A stretch of DNA of 64,000 nt, from NCBI RefSeq assembly GCF_002934545.1, contig NZ_PTJA01000018.1:1-64000 (forward strand), written 5' to 3'. Under the pieces are notes generated by a model. That model made no database searches. It was given only the letters and a program-made list of their open reading frames with translations, and had not been told where the DNA came from. Positions within the stretch are counted from its first letter, which is position 1; every line of letters starts with the position of its first letter. Shown in pieces: positions 57,601 through 64,000 of the stretch. Source of the DNA: Lacrimispora xylanisolvens. GTDB taxonomy: Bacteria; Bacillota; Clostridia; Lachnospirales; Lachnospiraceae. Made by a program: the position numbers and the translations under genes.

Positions 57601-60600
57601 TTAAATAAATGGCTGGAAACTGCTGAAAAGCAATATAGCCTGCTTGGCGGAGCAAAATTCCAGATATGGCTGCTTGATCCGGAAAATAATGAAAAACTTC
57701 TGCCGATTGATGTGGTGGAAACCGGATTGGAATCTGATGGCACTCATAAAACTGGTTATGCACTTTCAAAAACAATCAGGCTTGATGAAGTAAGCAATAA
57801 GCTGACTGAACTGGGTAAGAATCCAAAAGATATCCTTCAATATAATACAGAAGGAGACCCGGTTAAGCTGGTTCTGGGACTGGAAGAGATTTATGCACCA
57901 TCTAAGGTTACGATGGATGCAACGCTTCATGTTTTAAACGTGACAGTTCCAATTAGCAAGGATTATATTGATGAGCAGTATTTCTGGGATACCGGGAAAG
58001 CAACTGAATTCAGGCTGATTAACAAGGTTTCCAAAGAATATCCGGTAACTATTAAGAAATATGGCTATACCCCGGATACAGGCACATTCCAGAAAACAGA
58101 TGATGAACTGGACGGGATGAATATTCAGAAAACCCCTCTTTCAGGGGTTGGGTTTGAAGTCTGGCAATATCAGTGGAATACATCTGGATATGATTATAAG
58201 AAATATGGCACTTATACAACAGACAGTACCGGCAAGATTTTAATACCCGGCGGACTTCCTTCCGGCCTCTATAGAATGAAGGAAACGCTGACTAAGGAAC
58301 AGAACAAACAATATATTACCATGTATACCGGTGACAACGGGCTTTGGAGGTATTTTACCGTAGCCAGCACATCACTGACAGTACCTGTTTACAATCCGAA
58401 AAAGCCTATGCTTGAGATTGAAAAAACTGCATGGAACGGAGAGCGGCCAGAAGGACTTTCTGGTATTACATTTACATTAAAGACTCCTTCAGGCGGTCAG
58501 GTTACGGCTGTCACACAAAAGCAGGGAGACGGAAGATATGTTGCTGCATTAAACGGACTTGACAGCGGCACCTATACTTTGCTCAGTGAGAAGCTGGGAA
58601 GCAGCGCTGAAAATACGGCAACGGATAATTATTTCCAACAACAATCCGTATCCGTTGGTTATAAGCCGGTTGCAGACGGTAACAAAGTCACTCTGGTTCC
58701 GGTTGCTGACGGTATCGCTGGCCCTCTGGCTGCACTGACCGTTAGAAACCCAAGACTTGCACAGCTTACATTACATAAGACAGATGGTGAGGATAAGCAA
58801 AGCGGTGATTCCATGAAAGGAGCAGAGTTCCGCCTGGAATACATGAAGTTCCGAACTGGTACGGATCTAGACGGAGGTGTTCTGCGTAATGTGGAAGATC
58901 CTGCTTACGATAAACCAGGGGATGGATTTACAGCTTTGACAAAAACACTGGAAGATCAGGGAAATGGATCTTATATCCTTAAGAACTGTCAGCCAGGCTG
59001 GTATCGCATTACAGAAACAAAAGCGCCTGATGGATATACCGTTGGCACCGCACCGTTGGTGGTGGCTGTAACCGGAGATATGACCGGAACGTATCAAAAT
59101 ACAGAAGTAACCTTTGAGAATCGGCAAAAGGTTACCCTGACAATAACAAAGAAACTTATTTTTGGAGATGGGTTTATAAATGACCAGGATATGAAAGATA
59201 AACTTCCGTCTCAGGTTGTGTTTGATGTTTATACCTACTCTGATGCACAAAAGGACTATAAGCCGGTATATGATGAGAATAACCAGCCAGTTACTGTAAC
59301 GATTCATAACTTTGTGGCAGCAGACGGCTATTATACCGCAGAAGGTAAGATTCAGCTGGCTCAGAATCCGGAAGGCGGAGCCTATTATGTAAAAGAGCGG
59401 GAAAATCCAGACTGGATGCTGACTGGAGAATCAGGAGTAACCAATGGAAAACTATGGTCGGATGGTTATATCCAGGCAGGAACAGGTTCAGATTTTACCA
59501 CCAAGACTCCGGTTGCCATAGGAGTTGAGAATCAGTATGCAAAAGCAAAAATCCGCATAACGAAAGTTGATGCAGCAGATTCTACAAAGAAGCTGACCGG
59601 TGCTGGATTCAGCTTATATTCCGATCAGGCACTGACATCCTATGTAGGTGATTTTAAAGAAATCGGAACAAGCGGTATTTATGAGTTTTTATTATCTACA
59701 AAGAAATTCAATCCGGGGACCTATTATGTAAAGGAGACAAATGCCCCTCTGGGATATTTAACCATTGGGACAGCAGTTCCGGAACAGGGACTGACAGCTG
59801 AGACCGGAAAGACTACAGAGATTACCGTAGAAAATCAGGGCGGCATTGATTTCCAGATTACCAAATACAGCGGAGATGGTAAAACAGAGGCAGGAAAAGC
59901 TGGAATCACCTTTGAGCTTTATAAAAAAGAGGCCGGCGATACCTGGAACTATGTAACAGAGGGAACCACCGACGCCCAGGGTAAACTTTCTTTCCGGGGT
60001 CTGAAACAGGAATCTGGATATTCCTACGGGTTATATGAAGTGCCTGTAAAGGATCATGGATTTGATACCTTCCGGCTGGAGGCGTTTAATGGGGGAAGCG
60101 GAACTATTCTTCCCGTGACCGCAGATTTAAATAAGAATGGGGAGACCATACGGAACCTTGACTTATACGTGCTTTCTGATCGTAATACCAAAGCACCGGG
60201 AGTCTATCAGTTTACGGTTCATAATCAGGAAGCGCTGCCGTTAAAACTGTTTAAGAATGATATAAATAAACAGGATAATCCGTCCTCTGCAATAAACGCA
60301 TTTGTAAAGGTAACAAATAAAGAGACCGGAAAACAGGCGGGAGATATTGTTTCAGTACCTTATGGTGAAAGCGGAACCACAGTTATGCTGCTTCCCGGAA
60401 CCTATGAGATAGAAGAGACATCTATTACGCCAAATGCAGATGGATATGTAATTAATCCGGATGACAACAGAACCGTTTATAAAAAGGAAGTAACCATTGA
60501 AAAAGGAAATATTCCGTCACCCTTAGAATTTACCAATGTGAAGCAGAAGACAGGAGTAAATCTTGAAAAGTCCACTCAGACTACTTCTTTAAAAGATTTA

Positions 60601-63600
60601 TGGTGGAATGACGGTCAGGTGGTTACCTACACCCTTACACCAGGAGCAGTTAATACCATTCCTCTTGATCAGTACGAAGTCACCGACCAGGGACTGACAA
60701 TGCTTGATACAGGTAAAAATGTTCTTGATGAAAAAGAATACAGCAACGAAAAGTATACCATTCTTTCTGTTAAGCCAGGCAAGGCCGCTCAGGTAAACCG
60801 GCTGAAGGAAGGAAAAACAGGAACCATTATGGCGGATGTTACCTTCTATGGATTTGACGGAAGCCAGATTGGAACGGTGCAGACCGTAAGAGTTTCCGGG
60901 GATGGTGAGATTGGTGAGATAAAACCTGTTGGCAGCAGGAAAGTCAAATCATTTAAAATCAGTTACCGGGATGAGACGTTAAAGGGATCTACCAAAAACG
61001 CTTATACACTGGGGCAGGATTTTGTACCTGGAACGATTGCTGTTACAGCAAAACTGAATCGTCAGGATGCAACTCTTGCTGACGGAAGCTACAAAAAAGA
61101 TATTAAATATATCCGTAACAAAGCGGATGTATCTATGAAATACCGGAAGTGGGATGTAAATGGAACCTTAAATTCCGGTCAGGATGCCAGCAAGGCAGAG
61201 GCTTTATGTGATATTTCCGTAGTGCAAAGCCAGGCTCCAATCCTGTCAGTAAGTAAAAATGTAAATCCTGTTAAGGGAGTACAGCCAGGTAATGAACTTA
61301 CCTATACACTTACTGTAACCAATGCAACCACAAGCAGTGATGAAGGAATTGCACCAATCCAGAAGCCGGTTCTCATTGATCTGGTTCCTTTAGGTGTATC
61401 AGTTTCCGGAGAAACTTCAGGCGAGGATCGACTGCTGACGGCAGTTGCACTGGATCGTGCCCCCAATGGTGTGACCATTGATAAGACAGTCCGGAAAGTG
61501 GATCCTGAAACAGGGCGTGAGACATTGTTTATACGTCTGAATGGGAATCTGCAAAAAGGGGAGTCCGTTACAGTATCGGTAAAAGCAAAAGTTGCAGGAA
61601 ATATTATTAATTATGGCAAGAACATTTTAAACACCCTGTTTGTAACAAGCGATGTGCTGCAGCCGGCATTTTCACTGAACCATACCGGTGCCTCCTTTAT
61701 GATTAATACCAGCTCAGGTACCAAGTGGCCCAGCAATGATTTACCGTCTGGAGCGCTGTTGCCGGATGAAAAATACCGCAGCTACGGTTACGCTTCCGAT
61801 TCCGCAGAGAATACCATGAGCACCGGAACGGGTATCCAGCTCTATAAAGAAGTAAAGGGTAATCTGGATACCAGATATGTTTCCGGTACGACCACGGGTA
61901 AGGTGGCGAAGTCAGCAGAGGATACCGAGCTTACACAGTATGATGGTACTGTATTATACCGGCTTATGGTAAACAATGCATCGTCACAGGACTATGTCAG
62001 CCAGCTGCAGCTTATGGATATTCTGCCGGTAAAAGGAGATTACAGTACCGGTAATTTTGAAAGAATCAGTGACTTCCGTTTGAAATATGACAGCATTCAG
62101 TCTATTGAAATTGAAAACAGAAAAGATACCGGAAGTTCAGGAAGAAAAGTTCAGGGCTTTGACTATGAGATCTCGTATTCCAATAAAACATTTGATAATC
62201 GGGATACGGCAGTTGCCGGAAAGAATGCAATGTTAAATAATACTTCAGGATTCTGGTCCAGTAGCTCCAGTGATCCTACCGCCATTCGCATTAAGATTAC
62301 AGATCCTGAATTTTATCTGGCACCAGGAGAGAATCTGGTTGTTACCTACAAGACCGTGGTGCCTTACAGTACGGCAAAAGAGCTGGAGGATGTTGCTTAC
62401 GGATATGCTGTCAATGATTTTGCAACTGCCTATAGTTATAAAGAAGCAAGTCTTGAGAGCATAGAAAAGCCGTTTTCACAGGTGCAGACCAGCAATTCCG
62501 TACAGGTGCTTCTGGTTCCTGGAAAAGTGAAGGTATCGGGACGAATCTGGATTGATGATGACAACAACGGAATACAGAATGAAAGTGTTAACAAGGATCA
62601 TCTGCTTACCGACCTGTTCCCACTGCTACAAAGTGGTTACTTTAAGGTCAGCCTGATGAAGTTTAGTAAAAATGGTGATGATCAGACCTCTATGGTACCG
62701 GGAACGGGAGATGCCAGATTCTTATTTGACAGCCTGACTCCGGCTAAGCCTTACGATCTCCCTGACTCAGAAATCACGGAGAGCATACAGGATAAATGGT
62801 ACAGCGGCACATCACTGAAATTAAACAGCTTAAAGGGAGATGATCCGGCTCATTATCAAATTGAAGTGAACGAAGGAACGATGCCGAAAGGCTTTGAGGA
62901 TCTGATATTAAAACTCGCAAAGCCCAATATGCTGCCGGATGGAGAGAATAAAAAAGCTGGCAGATCCAGAGTTCCAAAGACATTGCAGGAGGGTGGAGCC
63001 AATTACGACGAAAGCCGTGACAGCAACTTTAATGAAACGAAAAACGGATATTCCTCAGAAGATTTCTTCTTATGGTCAACAGCAGGGGAATACGATACAA
63101 CCAAGGACATAGGCTTTGTACCTTACAGAAGTGTAACAGTAAAGAAAACAAACAAAGCTCAAAATCCGGTTGAAGGAGCTCACTTTACGGTATATGGTCC
63201 TTTTACAAACCAGGAAATGGATTCCTTACGTAATACAATAATCACCAATACAAACGTGCTGAAGACTCCGGCTTCGGAAGGTAAAACAACGCTTACAGAC
63301 GGTGAAGCAGTGTGGAATGCAGGAGAACTTCTGTATTACATGAACTATATCATTGTTGAGGATGGCGCTCCTGCAGGTTATCAGCTTTCTGATGCTGTGT
63401 CCAGTGATATGGAAGCAATGGATTCCTATCAGGTTCAGGGTCAAAAGGCATGGGTTCTTAAGAGTAAAGAGTTTAAGACAGAGGCTGAACCCATTCCAAG
63501 TACGGTTACAGTAGAGGATTCTTATATAGCCGGTTCACTTGATTTTACAAAGATTGACGGGATTACCAAAGAACAAATTGCCGGTGCTTCATTTCAGATT

Positions 63601-64000
63601 AATAAAAAGAGTGATGTGGTGAAAGATGCATGGGATGCTATGATTGCATCAATGAAGAAAGATGCCTTATCTATGGGAATAACTGATGTGAAAGAGAACA
63701 GTCAGGGCGTTAGTTTTAAAGTTACTGACGGATCGGTTCATATTACGGGAATACCCCTTGGAAGCTATACTCTTTCGGAAATCCAGGTTCCTGACGGATA
63801 TGATATCTCAAAGAAACTGGAAGAAACCGCATTTGAAATCACTTTGGATGGGCAGAAGGCACAATTAAACAATATAGAAGGAAATGTAATTGAGAATACC
63901 AGAACAGAATACAGTTTAAGCATCAGAAAGGCGGATAACGCCGGAAATGAAGCAGTAAAGGGTATTTCATTTTCCATCTCAGGGCCAGGTAAGTATGAAA
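51652..64000 (+). CDS. Giant secreted multi-domain adhesin with Cna-B/SpaA-type repeats (partial, 3' end beyond window)
   Basis: The frame is open for 4116 codons from an ATG with AGGAGGG 7 nt upstream and runs off the right edge. Residues 1-38 are a signal peptide (KKIHRFKR, hydrophobic core, VYA cleavage). Residues about 205-390 are acidic Ser/Thr/Glu-rich low complexity with ATPSEA and VSGNE motifs. From about 790 to 2960 there are about 16 Cna-B/SpaA-like domains, each with an internal Gly-Ala-x-Phe start and a closing motif such as YVIKE or YRITETKAPDGY that carries the isopeptide Glu. Residues 2964-3620 include a DUF11-like domain, IWIDDDNNGIQN (about 3632) is SdrD-B-like, and Cna-B domains resume at about 3825. 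A cell-wall anchor would lie outside. Confidence 0.88.
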   Translation, partial: MKGAMKKIHRFKRVLAWLLTIAIVSGNVSQLTAITVYAGEYTERNTASPSNASKASPSEATPSQAKQVIDVKVTQSAIEKILKKDADRRPELKEDLIPFKGEQKDLVTEKLYEELEGKTLILQRKEGRAMYLVVVSDVLGDEPFSETDESDRIKQESILQSVQIIGVNGYKDRECEFRLRIVSDNFVVTDAQMDEYAVVGENSEEATLQNGLNNSTGGSTGAAAAAGTKAETIEETAAETQAAETTSGTKEDSSTENSETGADSSTENESEAVETQTGKYESQESISGETGEEKTEDVKQEEVKTEKAEPEEESNDSGNSVSGNELTVSKNEISGQQLSISRHQVPVLSEAQETVATPSEAASEPEQFDSADIVSIGDGKVLSGDEKSALMGVSSEEDNGFSLTSLFVQPSFSMVVPSYGITLLNMEVSDEAKLSPYETALSYYGEDATDKKDTVEINLDQSMTGEIKAGELFTYTITYTMQAAPLYEYAAGGKLSLFETYENAVIYFTVPAGITLEEQSGKVELDTSDSEKNVYKIQVGDENHSIRPGKSDNIIINAYIDGNGKRAVGETFTLPDNSVAFHADVKVEDKTDKDKVTYPGNIPTVTYATQPSQTQLQLISDDQWHIKKSVTPEDHAYSIIRDDEGNPQYVEITYLIEVGMYGNPGVISRDSAGTIYQTYGRTGFKEGSFHITDKLSITTPDSPVEMKPVSVRVTWGDGNSIPVDQKEDGSIVINSYKTQGQNGADHIYVSDLAPTYSSYLVTARYPFKPFVLKYNDPRVNESSVFTVLNQAHLEYVKLGTSQVMKDDSEAAVAVHEVNKPAVIQIAKLLDEGIGVLKPYDLTMEKEYPGSAEFEIYSVDAQGNQTPYDNYTVLDPNGKSIQKGTIAVNPSSEAGETISYTTGDRGSIQIQADPGTYVIKEGKKPAGTEYSYAVVDSKTFKDSQEIQFTIKAGENKEVKVVNNVVGKGAIEFYKKARTWDSVDAKESDLNALKGAQFTLYTKDNGTLTEVTTVQSDENGLVRFKPVTPGEYVIKEKSANGYIIDTREYPVTVKRGETSVLKEGSNYLVNTLNQAKVQVTKLLQKDDGTYQSVPQQYKGNFDNHFWFETTVDGSSWTRVSVNSRETYSLDGNSGFEAVLPVYDNGNRVIRYRVVEELPDGYSDGNPAESGFTTETKNSKTYLCKEFTLVPLKTASVEIKNNRQAILKLQKETWSFGNQWSSGWINTGNSNAGYQFKLYAADKNQKNYSEVTPGKIYVTDQNGIITAGNLDITKDYYWSESGSADRLEADEAEKNIDDAVVNGIKTPLIGPYTVSRESDANVKAYNIPQKVPYWLQKYDVTDNSKKITATFRITRVTDGVEVFKGDVTLDGTFISLDPGTKYRVEEVKAPDNYVGSEISEFTTPNGPINRELLKEWFWYPATTTHLKFYNKPFKTVNLKKVKYNSNGSADNSVKITFEVYQKDGDHFTAVTLPDSKNTIVSNTDTVMAPGTYYFKEILSSDIINPLFLMNNKADGQYEGYIIQNGTVYYGPATVTAAETTAEKNSNIYLNGSKSLENYQNSGRVMVTKRDALRKTPVSGAVFGIYLRSQFREADWANSIKNPIQTKTSGTNGQVTFDSSKLRIFDDSGNRIPYVIAEITPPSGYLPSYDVLTTTLTEGKTISTVNGDPSGTPLIIEDEPKLTIRTQKYWRDGWNDQFYEVNRALGNVNLALYKVNRDQPGIADFVQTQVTNEFDGIATFNDIDRKDTYYVAEVRVPTMSESKLSFELNMGNKEPLPLENGQPAKSLSVADLQTRYNAVSFSGKDLPANVDSLVRYTDPIFNYKSWVQFNVWKTCDGITFGGGTHDERHMVNGARFTLYKMLDDTRNLASIQMKDLADGSRFETEGQYESGTRIDPQTGKRQDGQFDTTILDDGYVYWLVEDQAAPGYVLEEGGKIAAVFVPDHWGYSGYDEIRHSYQSGRNEKIAVITNQHSGGGTGLENYHFQVALNKWLETAEKQYSLLGGAKFQIWLLDPENNEKLLPIDVVETGLESDGTHKTGYALSKTIRLDEVSNKLTELGKNPKDILQYNTEGDPVKLVLGLEEIYAPSKVTMDATLHVLNVTVPISKDYIDEQYFWDTGKATEFRLINKVSKEYPVTIKKYGYTPDTGTFQKTDDELDGMNIQKTPLSGVGFEVWQYQWNTSGYDYKKYGTYTTDSTGKILIPGGLPSGLYRMKETLTKEQNKQYITMYTGDNGLWRYFTVASTSLTVPVYNPKKPMLEIEKTAWNGERPEGLSGITFTLKTPSGGQVTAVTQKQGDGRYVAALNGLDSGTYTLLSEKLGSSAENTATDNYFQQQSVSVGYKPVADGNKVTLVPVADGIAGPLAALTVRNPRLAQLTLHKTDGEDKQSGDSMKGAEFRLEYMKFRTGTDLDGGVLRNVEDPAYDKPGDGFTALTKTLEDQGNGSYILKNCQPGWYRITETKAPDGYTVGTAPLVVAVTGDMTGTYQNTEVTFENRQKVTLTITKKLIFGDGFINDQDMKDKLPSQVVFDVYTYSDAQKDYKPVYDENNQPVTVTIHNFVAADGYYTAEGKIQLAQNPEGGAYYVKERENPDWMLTGESGVTNGKLWSDGYIQAGTGSDFTTKTPVAIGVENQYAKAKIRITKVDAADSTKKLTGAGFSLYSDQALTSYVGDFKEIGTSGIYEFLLSTKKFNPGTYYVKETNAPLGYLTIGTAVPEQGLTAETGKTTEITVENQGGIDFQITKYSGDGKTEAGKAGITFELYKKEAGDTWNYVTEGTTDAQGKLSFRGLKQESGYSYGLYEVPVKDHGFDTFRLEAFNGGSGTILPVTADLNKNGETIRNLDLYVLSDRNTKAPGVYQFTVHNQEALPLKLFKNDINKQDNPSSAINAFVKVTNKETGKQAGDIVSVPYGESGTTVMLLPGTYEIEETSITPNADGYVINPDDNRTVYKKEVTIEKGNIPSPLEFTNVKQKTGVNLEKSTQTTSLKDLWWNDGQVVTYTLTPGAVNTIPLDQYEVTDQGLTMLDTGKNVLDEKEYSNEKYTILSVKPGKAAQVNRLKEGKTGTIMADVTFYGFDGSQIGTVQTVRVSGDGEIGEIKPVGSRKVKSFKISYRDETLKGSTKNAYTLGQDFVPGTIAVTAKLNRQDATLADGSYKKDIKYIRNKADVSMKYRKWDVNGTLNSGQDASKAEALCDISVVQSQAPILSVSKNVNPVKGVQPGNELTYTLTVTNATTSSDEGIAPIQKPVLIDLVPLGVSVSGETSGEDRLLTAVALDRAPNGVTIDKTVRKVDPETGRETLFIRLNGNLQKGESVTVSVKAKVAGNIINYGKNILNTLFVTSDVLQPAFSLNHTGASFMINTSSGTKWPSNDLPSGALLPDEKYRSYGYASDSAENTMSTGTGIQLYKEVKGNLDTRYVSGTTTGKVAKSAEDTELTQYDGTVLYRLMVNNASSQDYVSQLQLMDILPVKGDYSTGNFERISDFRLKYDSIQSIEIENRKDTGSSGRKVQGFDYEISYSNKTFDNRDTAVAGKNAMLNNTSGFWSSSSSDPTAIRIKITDPEFYLAPGENLVVTYKTVVPYSTAKELEDVAYGYAVNDFATAYSYKEASLESIEKPFSQVQTSNSVQVLLVPGKVKVSGRIWIDDDNNGIQNESVNKDHLLTDLFPLLQSGYFKVSLMKFSKNGDDQTSMVPGTGDARFLFDSLTPAKPYDLPDSEITESIQDKWYSGTSLKLNSLKGDDPAHYQIEVNEGTMPKGFEDLILKLAKPNMLPDGENKKAGRSRVPKTLQEGGANYDESRDSNFNETKNGYSSEDFFLWSTAGEYDTTKDIGFVPYRSVTVKKTNKAQNPVEGAHFTVYGPFTNQEMDSLRNTIITNTNVLKTPASEGKTTLTDGEAVWNAGELLYYMNYIIVEDGAPAGYQLSDAVSSDMEAMDSYQVQGQKAWVLKSKEFKTEAEPIPSTVTVEDSYIAGSLDFTKIDGITKEQIAGASFQINKKSDVVKDAWDAMIASMKKDALSMGITDVKENSQGVSFKVTDGSVHITGIPLGSYTLSEIQVPDGYDISKKLEETAFEITLDGQKAQLNNIEGNVIENTRTEYSLSIRKADNAGNEAVKGISFSISGPGKYE

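Noticed and set aside
51759-63977. Many short reverse-strand frames in the giant gene
   Set aside because: They are shadows of the single long forward frame, which was followed line by line without a stop.

Overview
The window looks like the chromosomal replication-origin region of a Gram-positive anaerobe of the Clostridia, most likely a Lachnospiraceae member of the Lacrimispora/Enterocloster type. This is inferred from gene order (rRNA leader, gyrA, gyrB, recF, S4-domain gene, dnaN, dnaA, oriC, rpmH, rnpA, yidD, yidC, khpB/jag, mnmE, mnmG, rsmG, parS, parA, parB), from fermentative adhE, class I fumarase and type II pantothenate kinase, and from the style of the surface protein at the right edge. 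No database search was run.

1-13597, left of the origin, is read leftwards almost throughout. It holds tandem consensus promoters of an rRNA operon whose 16S lies off the left edge, tRNA-Ser(GCU), plsC, a two-subunit class I fumarase, an Rrf2 regulator, a CorC-type membrane protein, and then gyrA-gyrB-recF-yaaA-dnaN-dnaA. Tandem 51/52-nt hairpin repeats interrupt the recF/yaaA and yaaA/dnaN junctions and appear to supply Shine-Dalgarno sequences. DnaA boxes lie on both sides of dnaA, and a DnaA-trio unwinding element lies between dnaA and dnaN.

13598-21287 holds an ECF vitamin transporter gene and then a head-on sugar operon: GH43, AraC regulator, ABC solute-binding protein, two permeases and an (alpha/alpha)6 glycosidase. 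This operon separates dnaA from rpmH, which are normally neighbours. 21417-33234 returns to the conserved core: rpmH to khpB, mnmE, mnmG, rsmG, three perfect parS sites around a membrane-anchored alpha/beta-hydrolase that lacks the usual catalytic His, parA, parB, DUF4446, a PNPOx-like protein and a pantothenate kinase.

33542-46685 is metabolic. adhE has a palindromic operator next to its promoter. It is followed by a LacI-controlled cluster: FucI-like isomerase, split transketolase, FGGY kinase, second LacI regulator, EIIBCA PTS permease and an apiosidase-like glycoside hydrolase without a signal peptide. The enzyme set matches the described transketolase route for the branched sugar D-apiose, here joined to PTS uptake and intracellular cleavage of an apiosyl glycoside. 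That joining is an inference and is the best candidate for an undescribed system in the window.

46635-64000 holds a Cys-rich pentapeptide-repeat protein, a PadR-flavodoxin pair, an MBL hydrolase, a DUF3267 membrane protein, NudC preceded by a possible 29-residue gene, and the first 4116 codons of a giant secreted protein with about 18 Cna-B/SpaA-like domains. The giant gene continues past the right edge.
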